Positions 7,185 through 15,738 of a stretch of 19,239 nt of DNA are shown piece by piece. This stretch comes from Pseudomonadota bacterium (lineage in GTDB: Bacteria; Pseudomonadota; Gammaproteobacteria; Arenicellales; UBA868). The translations under genes were made by a program, and so were the position numbers. Within the stretch, counting starts at the first letter, position 1. The number at the start of each line of letters is the position of its first letter. The notes beneath the pieces are model-generated. The model made no database searches. It was not told where the DNA came from and saw only the letters and a program-made list of their open reading frames with translations. The stretch is taken from NCBI GenBank assembly GCA_018661145.1, contig JABJIU010000090.1, forward strand, positions 1 to 19,239, written 5' to 3'.

Positions 7185-7190
7185 TACAAT
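7185..7190 (+). promoter_or_regulatory. Possible -10 element immediately before the phosphomannomutase gene
   Basis: TACAAT (five of six consensus bases) ends only nine bases before the ATG at 7200, and no Shine-Dalgarno sequence lies between. If used, the transcript would be nearly leaderless. No convincing -35 is present. The rest of the 140-base divergent gap must also hold the ABC operon promoter, which I could not place with confidence. Confidence 0.3.
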
Positions 7191-7199
7191 CCCCCGCCT

Positions 7200-8576
7200 A
7201 TGCACGTTTCCCATCCTGAAATCTTCAAGGCCTACGATATTCGTGGCATCGTCGGACAGTCGCTGACCGCGGATATCGTCGAGCAGATTGGCCGCGCCAT
7301 TGGTACCGAGGCGCTGGCGGCGGGCGACCGGGCGGTGATAGTCGGTCGTGATGGCCGGTTGTCGGGCCCCACGATTGCGGGGGCGTTGATGGATGGCATC
7401 TGCGCCACTGGCTGCGATGCCGTGGACATCGGCATGGTCCCAACACCGCTCACCTATTTCGCAACTGAGGCACTTGATATCGGTTCCGCGGTGTCGGTTA
7501 CCGGCAGCCACAATCCGCCCGACTACAACGGACTCAAGGTCATGATCGGCACCCACACATTAGCGGCCGAGCGTATACAGGACCTGCGCAAACGGATTGA
7601 GAATCGGGAGTTTTCTGTTGGTACCGGACAGCGGCGCGCAGAAAACGTGGTTCCCGAATATATGCGCCGGGTGGTTGCGGACGTCCGGCTAAAACGACCC
7701 CTTCGGGTGGTGACCGACTGCGGCAATGGTGTTGCCGGCATGGCAGCACCCCAACTGATGCGGGATATCGGTTGTGATGTCGTCGAACTCTTCAGCGAGG
7801 TCGACGGCACTTTTCCCAATCACCACCCTGACCCCAGCGTTGCGGACAATCTCGCACCGCTCATCGAAGCCGTACACCGTGAAGAAGCTGACTTGGGAGT
7901 CGCTTTTGATGGTGATGGTGATCGACTGGGCGTGGTGACCGACACCGGCCAGGTCATCTGGCCGGATCGCCAGATGATCCTCTTTGCGCAGGATATCCTG
8001 TCGCGCAACCCAGGCGCGAAGATCATCTACGACGTCAAGTGCACGCGACTGCTGCCGGCAGCCATCAAACATGCCGGCGGTGACGCGCTGATGTGGAAGA
8101 CCGGACACTCGTTTATAAAAGCGAAGCTTCGTGAAACCGGCGGTGCTTTTGCCGGGGAGATGAGCGGGCATCTCTTTTTTAAGGAGCGCTGGTACGGATT
8201 TGACGACGCGCTTTATGCCGCCGCACGGCTATGCGAAGTGTTGTCGAATGATACCCGGCTGCCGAGCGCAGTCTTTGCTGAAATTCCCGACACGGTGAAT
8301 ACACCAGAACTTCGAATTGAAATGCAGGAAGGGGAGCATCACGCGTTGGTCGGAGAGTTGGTAGCCGAAGGCGACTTTTCGGGTGGGCAGATCTGCAATA
8401 TCGATGGGGTCCGCGTTGATTTTGAAGATGGGTTTGGCCTCGCCCGGGCATCCAACACTACGCCAACAGTTATTCTCCGCTTTGAAGCCGACACAGAGGT
8501 CGCACTCCGGCGGATTCAGAACCTCTACCGGGAACAGATTCTGGCGCTGCGCCCAGAACTAACGCTGCCTTTTTAA
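7200..8576 (+). CDS. Phosphomannomutase/phosphoglucomutase (AlgC/ManB-type alpha-D-phosphohexomutase)
   Basis: The 458-residue cytoplasmic enzyme interconverts hexose 1- and 6-phosphates (mannose and/or glucose), supplying GDP-mannose or UDP-glucose pathways for surface polysaccharide. All four family landmarks are visible: the phosphoserine loop TGSHNP with S103, the metal loop DGDGDR (237-242), the sugar-specificity loop GEMSGH (319-324) and the C-terminal phosphate loop RASNTTP (416-422). The N-terminus HPEIFKAYDIRGIVG is typical, so the ATG at 7200 is right even though it lacks a ribosome binding site. GEMSGH is the loop of the dual phosphomannomutase/phosphoglucomutase group; which sugar dominates is not decidable here. 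The gene stands alone, divergent from the ABC operon and convergent with parC. Confidence 0.95.
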   Translation: MHVSHPEIFKAYDIRGIVGQSLTADIVEQIGRAIGTEALAAGDRAVIVGRDGRLSGPTIAGALMDGICATGCDAVDIGMVPTPLTYFATEALDIGSAVSVTGSHNPPDYNGLKVMIGTHTLAAERIQDLRKRIENREFSVGTGQRRAENVVPEYMRRVVADVRLKRPLRVVTDCGNGVAGMAAPQLMRDIGCDVVELFSEVDGTFPNHHPDPSVADNLAPLIEAVHREEADLGVAFDGDGDRLGVVTDTGQVIWPDRQMILFAQDILSRNPGAKIIYDVKCTRLLPAAIKHAGGDALMWKTGHSFIKAKLRETGGAFAGEMSGHLFFKERWYGFDDALYAAARLCEVLSNDTRLPSAVFAEIPDTVNTPELRIEMQEGEHHALVGELVAEGDFSGGQICNIDGVRVDFEDGFGLARASNTTPTVILRFEADTEVALRRIQNLYREQILALRPELTLPF

Positions 8577-8631
8577 GCGGCGCCGCGGGCGGCTTCGTCT
8601 TCAGCCCTTGCCACGGTAGATCACGAACGGG

Positions 8632-10932
8632 TTACGCAGGAACCGTTTCGATCGCCGTCGGGCGCTGGTAACCCCGAGGCAACACCCTGCCCCGCTGCGC
8701 CCGGGATCCCGCGAAGGTATCGATATCCGAGGGCTTAAGACGCATATTCTGCTTACCGGCAAAAAGACGCAGGGCGTCACCTTCACGAAACACCGCGACC
8801 GCCGTGAGTTTCTCCTCGCCCGCCTTGTGGCGTGGGCCCGGAATGTTGATCAGCTTCACTCCTTTGCCCTTTGGCAGCAACGGTAGTTCAGCGAGCGGGA
8901 AAATCAGAAGACGACCGGTATCGGTAATCGCCGCGACCCAGTCATCCTCATATTCGAATACCCGTTGAGGTGCTAGTACGCCGGCACCGCGTGCGCTCAG
9001 GACCGCCTTTCCCGACTTGTTACGGGTAAGTAAATCTTCCAAGGTCGCCACAAAGCCGTATCCGGCGTCCGACGCCAACAGGTAACGGCTGCTGTTTTCG
9101 CCGATCATGAGGCCGCAAAAGGTGGCTCCGGTAGGCGGCTTCAATTGCTTGGCCACGGGCTCACCGAGGCTCCTCGCAGACGGCAACTCATGCGAACGAA
9201 GACCGTATACACGCCCGGTTGAATCAATACACAACAAAGGCTGGTTGGTCTTCCCAGGGCCAGAATGCAGATAACCGTCATCACCGCGATAGGAGAGTTC
9301 GCGGGGATCAATCTCTGTGCCCTTGGCCGCCCGTATCCATCCGTTGCGCGATAGCACCACGGTGATGGGTTCCGACGGAATCAGCGCAGTTTCACTTAGC
9401 GCCCGGGGCGCTTCGCGCACAACCAGAGGTGAGCGCCGGTCATCGCCGAAATCCTCGGCATCGGCTAGCAATTCCTTGCCGACCACTTTCTTCAGCCGAT
9501 CGCGTGACTTCAGAATCTTCTCCAGCTCTGCTTTATCCCGGGCCAGTTCCTGCTGCTCGCTATTAATTTTCATCTCTTCAAGTTTGGCGAGATGCCGCAG
9601 CTTTAACTCAAGAATTGCCTCTGCCTGGATCTCACTCAGCTTGAATCGCTTAATCAGCACCTTTTTCGGTTCTTCTTCCTGGCGGATGATCTTGATAATG
9701 GCATCAATATTGAGATAGGCGATCAGGAGTCCGTCGAGGATATGCAGGCGCTTGACCACCCGGTCGAGCCGGAACTCAAGACGTCGCTTGACGGTGGTGA
9801 TCCTGAACTCCAGCCATTCCTTGAGCGCACCTTTCAGATCAAACACCTTTGGCCGGCCATCCAGACCAATCATGTTCATGTTGACCCGATAACTTTGTTC
9901 CAGCGAAGTGGTGGCAAAAAGGTGATCCATCAACGCTGTTTTATCCACTCGGTTGGACCGGGGCTCGATCACAATTCGGGTCGGGTTCTCATGATCCGAC
10001 TCATCACGAATATCATCCACAAGCGGAAGTTTCTTGGATGACATCTGCGTCGCGACCTGTTCAATGATCCGCTCTCCAGATACTTGGTAGGGCAGTGCCG
10101 CAATCACGATGTCGGCACCCTCTTCCCGCCACACCGCGCGCTGCCGAATCGAACCATATCCCGTCCGATAAACCTCAAGAATCTCCTCCGTCGGCGTCAC
10201 GATTTCAGCCTCCGTCGGAAAGTCAGGCCCCTGTATGTGTTCACACAACTGTTCCAGAGTGGTACGGCTGTTCTCCAGTAGCCGAATCGCGGCAGTGACC
10301 ACCTCACGCAGATTGTGTGGGGGAATGTCGGTTGCCATCCCCACAGCAATGCCTGAACTGCCGTTCAGCAGGACATTGGGCAGTCGTGCAGGCAGCAATC
10401 GCGGTTCACGCAGCGTACCGTCAAAATTGAGCCCCCAGTCCACGGTTCCCTGCGCAAGTTCTGACAGCAGCATCTCAGCAAAGGCGGAGAGACGAGCCTC
10501 GGTGTAGCGCATGGCAGCGAAGGACCGCGGATCATCCTGCGATCCCCAGTTACCCTGACCATCAACCAGGGGATAACGAAAACTGAAAGGCTGCGCCATC
10601 AGGACCATCGCTTCATAGCAGGCAGAGTCACCATGAGGATGAAATTTACCCAGCACATCTCCTACGGTCCTAGCCGATTTTTTGTATTTGGATGAAGCCG
10701 CCAGACCGAGCTCAGACATGGCATACACGATTCGCCGCTGTACCGGCTTAAGGCCATCAGCGAGACTCGGCAGTGCCCGATCCAGCACCACGTACATGGA
10801 ATAGTTCAGGTAGGAGCGCTCGGTAAACTCGGAGACCGGCACGGTCTCATGTTTACGCAGGCTGGCTTGTGCTTTGGGGGAGGGACGCCTGGCCCTTTTC
10901 GATTTCGTTTTGCGGCGGGCGGTCGCTGACAT
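8632..10932 (-). CDS. parC: DNA topoisomerase IV subunit A (ParC)
   Basis: The 766-residue protein matches ParC length (about 750) rather than GyrA (about 870). The breakage-reunion domain begins YLNYSMYVVLDRALPSLADG. The winged-helix region HPHGDSACYEAM carries S103 and E107, the usual quinolone-contact positions, and the catalytic tyrosine is Y143 in AAMRYTEARLS. Residues from about 500 form a shortened C-terminal beta-pinwheel, and no full GyrA-box (QRRGGKG-like) was seen, again favouring ParC. With ParE it decatenates daughter chromosomes. About 30 basic, Ser/Lys-rich residues precede the conserved part. parE is not adjacent. The gene is divergent from the tRNA-editing protein gene. Confidence 0.95.
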   Translation of the reverse strand: MSATARRKTKSKRARRPSPKAQASLRKHETVPVSEFTERSYLNYSMYVVLDRALPSLADGLKPVQRRIVYAMSELGLAASSKYKKSARTVGDVLGKFHPHGDSACYEAMVLMAQPFSFRYPLVDGQGNWGSQDDPRSFAAMRYTEARLSAFAEMLLSELAQGTVDWGLNFDGTLREPRLLPARLPNVLLNGSSGIAVGMATDIPPHNLREVVTAAIRLLENSRTTLEQLCEHIQGPDFPTEAEIVTPTEEILEVYRTGYGSIRQRAVWREEGADIVIAALPYQVSGERIIEQVATQMSSKKLPLVDDIRDESDHENPTRIVIEPRSNRVDKTALMDHLFATTSLEQSYRVNMNMIGLDGRPKVFDLKGALKEWLEFRITTVKRRLEFRLDRVVKRLHILDGLLIAYLNIDAIIKIIRQEEEPKKVLIKRFKLSEIQAEAILELKLRHLAKLEEMKINSEQQELARDKAELEKILKSRDRLKKVVGKELLADAEDFGDDRRSPLVVREAPRALSETALIPSEPITVVLSRNGWIRAAKGTEIDPRELSYRGDDGYLHSGPGKTNQPLLCIDSTGRVYGLRSHELPSARSLGEPVAKQLKPPTGATFCGLMIGENSSRYLLASDAGYGFVATLEDLLTRNKSGKAVLSARGAGVLAPQRVFEYEDDWVAAITDTGRLLIFPLAELPLLPKGKGVKLINIPGPRHKAGEEKLTAVAVFREGDALRLFAGKQNMRLKPSDIDTFAGSRAQRGRVLPRGYQRPTAIETVPA

Positions 10933-10981
10933 AAAGGAACTCTGGCTTCAGTGTGGCAAAATGGCGCGCTTGATGTCTTCC

Positions 10982-10987
10982 ATTATA
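10982..10987 (-). promoter_or_regulatory. Likely -10 element for parC
   Basis: The minus strand reads a perfect TATAAT about 50 bases before the parC ATG at 10932. The -35 region at 16-18 bp spacing is a poor match, so support rests on the -10 and its position in the 77-base divergent gap. Confidence 0.45.
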
Positions 10988-11009
10988 GCTATCTCTCGGG
11001 CTCAAACCC

Positions 11010-11603
11010 TTGCGAAACACCCGCACTGACACCACCGATCACTTGATCGACGGCTCCCTACCAGAGAGCTCAGATGCCCTACTGGCGGAACTGACGTCAC
11101 TCGGTATCGAAACCTCAACAACCGAGCATGCGCCCATGTTCACCGTCGAAGACAGTAAGGCACTCAGAGTAACCCCCGGCGGTATGGGAGATATAAAGAA
11201 CTTATTCCTGCGAAACAAAAAGGGGCAAATGTGGCTGATCAGTTGCCATGAAGACAGGAATGTCGACCTGAAAATACTGGCGAAGGCTTTGGGGGGCGGT
11301 CGCTTTTCTTTTGCCTCTGAGAGCCGGATGATGCAGTACCTCGGCATAAGACCCGGATCGGTCTCTCCATTTGCCCTCGTCAACGATATAACAGGCGCTG
11401 TGCGTTTCGTAATCGACTATGCGCTGACACAAACTGAGGTTATCTACTTGCATCCGCTCGTCAATACAAGAACGACCACCATCGCCACTTCCGACCTGCT
11501 GACTTACTGCGCCCGCACTGGCCATAAGGCAGAGATCATCGCCTTTGGGGAGGATGGCGTACACTGCACACTCATGGAGCACGAGGGGACCGACCATGTC
11601 TGA
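11010..11603 (+). CDS. ProX/YbaK-type aminoacyl-tRNA editing (deacylase) domain protein
   Basis: The 197-residue cytoplasmic protein is a free-standing homologue of the prolyl-tRNA synthetase editing domain. Such proteins hydrolyse mischarged tRNAs, for ProX typically Ala-tRNA(Pro). Family marks are LGIETSTTEHAPMFTVE, the conserved lysine K63 in GDIKNLFLRNK, GGGRFSFAS, GIRPGSVSPF and HPLVNTRTTTI. No ATG lies before the conserved region; the best start is a TTG at 11010 without a clear ribosome site, so the first 20 or so residues are uncertain. Its stop overlaps the start of the amidase gene by 8 bases, so the two are probably co-translated. The exact tRNA specificity cannot be read from sequence. 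Confidence 0.88.
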   Translation: MRNTRTDTTDHLIDGSLPESSDALLAELTSLGIETSTTEHAPMFTVEDSKALRVTPGGMGDIKNLFLRNKKGQMWLISCHEDRNVDLKILAKALGGGRFSFASESRMMQYLGIRPGSVSPFALVNDITGAVRFVIDYALTQTEVIYLHPLVNTRTTTIATSDLLTYCARTGHKAEIIAFGEDGVHCTLMEHEGTDHV

Positions 11604-13005
11604 ATCTATCCGGAATATGAGCCTCGCTGCCATTGCCCAAGCATTGCGGGACGGATCGCTGAGCGCCGTCGAACTCACCCAAAACTGTATCGATGCCCGC
11701 GACGCCTCGCTGAATGCTTACCGGGAATGGACACCGGAACTGGCGCTGGAGCAGGCCCGCGCTGCCGATACGGCTTTTGCCAATGCCCAGGATTCAGGCG
11801 TGCTGCAGGGCATCCCCATTTCAGTTAAGGACCTCTACGGCGTTAACGATACACAGACCTTCGCGGGCTCCCCGGCACCGATGCCCCCACCCTGGCAGGC
11901 CGAAGGTGACCTCATCAGCGGTCTGCGTGCCCAACACGCTGTTTTTTCGGGCAAGACACACACAGTTGAGTTCGCTTTTGGTGGGCTGGGCGTCAACAGT
12001 CATTGGGGAACCCCCAGAAATCCCTGGGACGCAAATACCCATCGTGTCCCAGGGGGCTCCAGCAGTGGCGCCGGAGTCAGCCTGTGTGAAGGTACCGCGC
12101 TGGTTGCTTTGGGATCTGACACGGCGGGCTCGGTACGGATTCCCGCCAGCGTGACTGGAAATGTTGGCTTAAAGACCAGTCATGGCCGCTGGCCTGTCTC
12201 TGGCATCTTCCCGCTTAGTCCCACTCTGGATACCGCCGGCATTCTTACGCGAAGTGTTGCCGATACTGTTACTGCCTTTTCTGCCATCGATCCTCATCAA
12301 AGAAGTTATGGCCCGCGGCTCGCGCGCGAAATTGCCCGATGTACACCTGCAGACTTTGTGATTGGCACAGGCGAACCGGCCCTGTGGGACGACTGTGATC
12401 CCGGGATCAGCGAAACGGTAGATGAAGCTCTAAGAGTACTGGGGCGGGCTGGCGTGCAGACGGTGAGTGCGGCGCTTCCCCAGGCTGCTCCGGCGATAGA
12501 ACTTCTGAAAGTAGGCAGTGTCGTCGCTGCCGAGATTGACGAAATGCTTTCCTCTACTGCACCGCAATGGCGCGAGACGCTCGATCCAGTAGTTTCTTCG
12601 CGCATCCGCGAAGGCGGATCCATCAGCGCCAGCGAGTACCTTCATCGCCGTCGACGCCTTCGCGAGTTGAGTCGCAGTGCGGCCGAGCAGTTTTCTTCCT
12701 GTCAGGTGATAGCGAGCCCCACCGTTGCGATCTCCCCACCCGCGATAGAAGATGTACAGACGGTTGAGGCTTATCGCCCGAAGAATATGGGTGCACTTCG
12801 GAACACCTGCCCGGCCAACTATCTTGGGCTTTGTGCAATCACCGTGCCGGTAGGCCTTGACGTCAATCGAATGCCGGTCGGGCTGCAGTTGATTGCGCCC
12901 CATGGTCACGAGGAGCAACTGCTTGCGGTCGCCGCCTGTATTGAGGGTATTCTGGGATCGGGGCACGAGCGCCTGGGTGTGCCGCCATTGCCAGACAGAT
13001 CCTGA
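11596..13005 (+). CDS. Amidase-signature family hydrolase (GatA/amidase-like)
   Basis: The 469-residue enzyme carries the Ser-cisSer-Lys triad: K78 in PISVKDLYGV, the glycine/serine loop PGGSSSGAG (152-160) and nucleophile S179 in SDTAGSVRIPA. Amidase-signature enzymes cleave C-N bonds of amides; the group includes GatA, FAAH and bacterial amidases. No gatB or gatC is nearby, so a catabolic or detoxifying amidase is more likely than tRNA transamidation. I chose the ATG at 11596, preceded by GAGGGG about 7 bases upstream and overlapping the previous stop by 8 bases; an earlier in-frame ATG at 11545 lies deep in the upstream gene. The next gene starts within 5 bases. The substrate is unknown. 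Confidence 0.9.
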   Translation: MSESIRNMSLAAIAQALRDGSLSAVELTQNCIDARDASLNAYREWTPELALEQARAADTAFANAQDSGVLQGIPISVKDLYGVNDTQTFAGSPAPMPPPWQAEGDLISGLRAQHAVFSGKTHTVEFAFGGLGVNSHWGTPRNPWDANTHRVPGGSSSGAGVSLCEGTALVALGSDTAGSVRIPASVTGNVGLKTSHGRWPVSGIFPLSPTLDTAGILTRSVADTVTAFSAIDPHQRSYGPRLAREIARCTPADFVIGTGEPALWDDCDPGISETVDEALRVLGRAGVQTVSAALPQAAPAIELLKVGSVVAAEIDEMLSSTAPQWRETLDPVVSSRIREGGSISASEYLHRRRRLRELSRSAAEQFSSCQVIASPTVAISPPAIEDVQTVEAYRPKNMGALRNTCPANYLGLCAITVPVGLDVNRMPVGLQLIAPHGHEEQLLAVAACIEGILGSGHERLGVPPLPDRS

Positions 13006-13009
13006 TGTG

Positions 13010-13624
13010 ATGGCTGATCCCTATCGGGTAAAGGTTAAAAACCGGGAACGAATCAGCGATAGCTATCTCAAGGTCACCCGCTATCTGTTGAAGCATGAGC
13101 AATACGATGGCGGATGGACAGATACGCTTTCAAGAGAGGTAATGGAGCGCGGCGAAGTGGCCGCCGTCCTGCCCTTCGATCCTGTGCGCAACGAGGTTAT
13201 CCTGATCGAACAGTTTCGTGTTGGCGCCTGGTCTGCTGGGTGGCCGGAATCCTGGCTTCTTGAGTGTGTTGCGGGAATTGTCGAGCCTGGGGAGAGTCCG
13301 GAGGAAATGGTGCGGCGCGAGGCGCGTGAGGAAGCGGGCTGTGATATCACCGCCCTTGAGCCGATAGCACGGTATTTCTCCACGCCAGGGGCCTGCTCCG
13401 AAAAAGTGGATCTTTTCTGTGGCCGTGTGGACGCCTCTGGGCTTGGTGGTATTCATGGACTCGCCGAAGAAGGAGAGGATATCCGGGCCACCGTCTGGAC
13501 GTTGGCCGATGCACTGGCACTGCTCGACACCGGGAAAATCTGCAACAGCATGACCCTCATCGCGATGCAATGGCTTGCCCACCATCACGCAAATCTTGCC
13601 GAAAAATGGCTGCAGGACGTATAG
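13010..13624 (+). CDS. nudF: Nudix hydrolase, ADP-ribose pyrophosphatase (NudF) type
   Basis: The 204-residue protein has a complete Nudix box from G89 to G110 (GIVEPGE, then RREAREEAG), matching Gx5Ex7REx2EExG. Residues before it, with the EVAAVLPFDP strand and LIEQFRVGAW, and the downstream YFSTPGACSEKVDLFCG with a proline-containing segment about 15 residues past the box, are typical of ADP-ribose pyrophosphatases. These hydrolyse ADP-ribose to AMP and ribose 5-phosphate in the cytoplasm. The start is ATG 13010, or an in-frame GTG one codon earlier, just after the amidase stop at 13003-13005, so it is likely co-transcribed. Assignment to NudF rather than another Nudix class is by overall pattern. 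Confidence 0.88.
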   Translation: MADPYRVKVKNRERISDSYLKVTRYLLKHEQYDGGWTDTLSREVMERGEVAAVLPFDPVRNEVILIEQFRVGAWSAGWPESWLLECVAGIVEPGESPEEMVRREAREEAGCDITALEPIARYFSTPGACSEKVDLFCGRVDASGLGGIHGLAEEGEDIRATVWTLADALALLDTGKICNSMTLIAMQWLAHHHANLAEKWLQDV

Positions 13625-13647
13625 CGGACTGCTGTCTCGTTCAGAAA

Positions 13648-14217
13648 CTACAGCGTAAGGTCAGAGGGTGTTTCGGTCATAGCGGCTTCCACCGCGATGG
13701 CAGTGGGAACATCACGCAGCCATTCGTAATAGATCCCCTTGATCCCGCTTACGGTCACGCCGGCACCGCGCATTCTGTGCAGCCCAGCCTCATGGTGGCA
13801 ACCAGGCGATCCCGTGGCATCGTCAGCTACCCAAACCCGGTAACCCGCCTTGACGAGATCAATCGCTGACTGCGCAACGCAGACATCGGTCTCCTGACCA
13901 ACCAGCACCAGGTCTTTTCTTCTTAACGCTTCCAGTGCGTGACGTATGTCTTCTTGCCCATAAAGACTGAAAACCATCTTGTTAAAGACCGTCTGACCTT
14001 GCGGCAACAACGCTTTAAGTCTTGGCAGCATATCCACGCCTGCAGAGACGTCTTCTGCGGTGGCGAGGATCGGAATACTGAGAATATTCGCAACATTCAT
14101 AATCCAGGCGATCCGTTCAACCAATGGCTCACGCTCGGTCGGCAATAACTTGGACAGGAAGTTATCCTGTACGTCGATAACGACTAGGGCGCTGTTATCT
14201 TTTTCCAGTAGCGGCAC
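13648..14217 (-). CDS. Isochorismatase-like cysteine hydrolase
   Basis: The 189-residue protein has the isochorismatase-superfamily triad: D15 in ALVVIDVQDNF, K80 in VFNKMVFSLYG and nucleophilic C113 in GQETDVCVAQSA. The family includes nicotinamidase, ureidoacrylate and related amidohydrolases as well as true isochorismatase; no siderophore genes are nearby, so a small amidohydrolase is more likely. No ATG opens the conserved part. The best start is a GTG at 14217, 17 bases after the stop of the upstream dehydrogenase; an earlier ATG at 14373 lies inside that gene. It probably forms a two-gene unit with the dehydrogenase. Its substrate is unknown. Confidence 0.85.
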   Translation of the reverse strand: MPLLEKDNSALVVIDVQDNFLSKLLPTEREPLVERIAWIMNVANILSIPILATAEDVSAGVDMLPRLKALLPQGQTVFNKMVFSLYGQEDIRHALEALRRKDLVLVGQETDVCVAQSAIDLVKAGYRVWVADDATGSPGCHHEAGLHRMRGAGVTVSGIKGIYYEWLRDVPTAIAVEAAMTETPSDLTL

Positions 14218-14234
14218 GGATACTTTTGCGATGA

Positions 14235-15131
14235 TTATGTATCGCGCAAACGTCGGATGAGACTTGAGGTATCCCAGCGGCCTCCGCCCATCGCCTGGAC
14301 CTCGGCGTAGAACTTGTCCACCAACGCAGTGACAGGTAGTCGACCCTTGACCCGGCGCGCCTCCTCGAGACACAGCCCCAGGTCCTTGCGCATCCAGTCA
14401 ACTGCAAATCCAAATTCGAACTCATTGCGGTTCATGGTTTGGCCCCGGTTTTCCATCTGCCAGGACTGTGCAGCGCCCTTCGAGATCACCTCCAGGACCT
14501 GGTCCACATCCAGTCCACAGCGGCTGGCAAAATCCAGTCCTTCGGAAAGCCCCTGAACCAAGCCGGCAATACAAATCTGATTGACCATCTTGGTCAACTG
14601 ACCGCTCCCGACTGGCCCCATCAATCCCACTGCGCGGGCATAACTATCCATCACCGGTTTAGCGCTATCAAAGGCCTCCTGTGATCCACCCACCATCACG
14701 GTCAGCACGCCATTCTCTGCACCCGCCTGACCTCCGGAAACCGGCGCGTCAAGAAAGGCGATGCCCTTGTCGGCACACTTCACAGCAAGCTCCCGTGCCA
14801 CCTCAGCCGATGCGGTAGTGTGGTCGACAAAAATAGCGTCGCTCGCCATGGCGGAGAATGCGCCGTCGGGTCCGGCGCTGATCGCACGAACATCATCGTC
14901 ATTGCCAACACATGAGAACACGATCTGGGCGCCGGCGGCCGCCAGTGCGGGTGTTGGGGCGCTCTTTCCCCCGTATTCTTCCACCCACTGTTGCGCTTTG
15001 GATTCGGTACGGTTGTACACTGTTACCTCAAAACCGTTTCTCACTAAGTGTCCCGCCATGGGGTAACCCATGACGCCCAAACCAATGAATGAGGCTTTGT
15101 TAAAATTGCGTGAATCTGCAGATTGCGCCAT
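14235..15131 (-). CDS. NAD(P)-dependent beta-hydroxyacid dehydrogenase (3-hydroxyisobutyrate dehydrogenase / tartronate semialdehyde reductase family)
   Basis: The 298-residue enzyme opens with the Rossmann motif GLGVMGYPMA (17-26), then VYNRTESKA, the substrate loop DAPVSGGQAGAENG (128-141) and catalytic lysine K181 in GQLTKMVNQ. The family interconverts beta-hydroxy acids and semialdehydes, for example 3-hydroxyisobutyrate, D-glycerate/tartronate semialdehyde and succinic semialdehyde. The residue after VYNR is threonine, and the NADH/NADPH preference is not settled here. A GGAGGA site lies about 9 bases before the ATG. It leads a minus-strand pair with the isochorismatase-like gene and is divergent from a GNAT gene. 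The precise substrate cannot be assigned. Confidence 0.9.
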   Translation of the reverse strand: MAQSADSRNFNKASFIGLGVMGYPMAGHLVRNGFEVTVYNRTESKAQQWVEEYGGKSAPTPALAAAGAQIVFSCVGNDDDVRAISAGPDGAFSAMASDAIFVDHTTASAEVARELAVKCADKGIAFLDAPVSGGQAGAENGVLTVMVGGSQEAFDSAKPVMDSYARAVGLMGPVGSGQLTKMVNQICIAGLVQGLSEGLDFASRCGLDVDQVLEVISKGAAQSWQMENRGQTMNRNEFEFGFAVDWMRKDLGLCLEEARRVKGRLPVTALVDKFYAEVQAMGGGRWDTSSLIRRLRDT

Positions 15132-15190
15132 CTAAATGATTCCTCCGAGCACATTGATCTCAAACAACAATGCATGGAGTATGCCCTGCC

Positions 15191-15652
15191 ATGTCACCTG
15201 AGAATATTACAGTCGGCAAAGCCACACCAGACGATGTGGACGCCATCGCTCAGTTTAACATTGCGATGGCAGCCGAGACGGAGGATCTTGCGCTCGATCC
15301 GTCGACGGTGCGTGCCGGTGTAGCGGGTGTGCTCAATGACACTGACCGGGGTTTTTATCTTGTCGCGCGCTCTGAAGGGGACCTCGTGGGATCACTGATG
15401 ATCACCTACGAATGGAGTGACTGGCGCAATGGAAATCTGTGGTGGATTCAGAGCGTTTATGTGGTCCCGTCGTCACGCGGACAGGGTATCTTCCGAAGAC
15501 TTTATGAAGAAGTCACCGCCTTCGCGAAAGACGATGAGGGCGTGCGGGGAATCCGCTTATATGTAGAAAAAGACAATCACAACGCCCAACAGGTATACCA
15601 GAGGCTAGGCATGTCCGAGACCGCTTACCGGGTATTCGAAGCCCTATTCTGA
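15191..15652 (+). CDS. GNAT-family N-acetyltransferase
   Basis: The 153-residue, single-domain protein has the GNAT pattern: an N-terminal motif (ITVGKATPDDVDAIAQF), the central strand with WWIQSVYVVPSSRGQGIFRRLYEEV, which is the acetyl-CoA pyrophosphate loop (motif A), and C-terminal LYVEKDNHNAQQVYQRLGM (motif B) as in most small-molecule or protein N-acetyltransferases. The last loop position is Phe instead of Gly/Ala. I use ATG 15191; an ATG at 15170 is possible but has no ribosome site. It stands divergent from the dehydrogenase gene and 86 bases before the MoeB-like gene. The acceptor substrate is unknown. Confidence 0.88.
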   Translation: MSPENITVGKATPDDVDAIAQFNIAMAAETEDLALDPSTVRAGVAGVLNDTDRGFYLVARSEGDLVGSLMITYEWSDWRNGNLWWIQSVYVVPSSRGQGIFRRLYEEVTAFAKDDEGVRGIRLYVEKDNHNAQQVYQRLGMSETAYRVFEALF

Positions 15653-15676
15653 CTCATCCGCAGTCATGATTATCGC

Positions 15677-15682
15677 TATACT
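15677..15682 (+). promoter_or_regulatory. Possible -10 element for the moeB-like gene
   Basis: TATACT, with five of six consensus matches, lies about 57 bases before the ATG at 15739 in the 86-base gap after the GNAT gene. The -35 position is weak (TCATCC), so this is only a candidate. Confidence 0.3.
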
Positions 15683-15738
15683 GAAACTCGACCCCGAGAG
15701 TACCTGCCCCTACTGGCATCGCCCTTGACTGGAACGCA

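Noticed and set aside
8577..8631. Terminator between the convergent phosphomannomutase and parC genes
   Set aside because: GCGGCGCCGC is a palindrome but leaves no proper loop, and no T run follows on either strand.
15666..15728. 20-codon leader-like frame before the moeB-like gene
   Set aside because: No ribosome site and no regulatory codon run; it overlaps only a weak promoter candidate.
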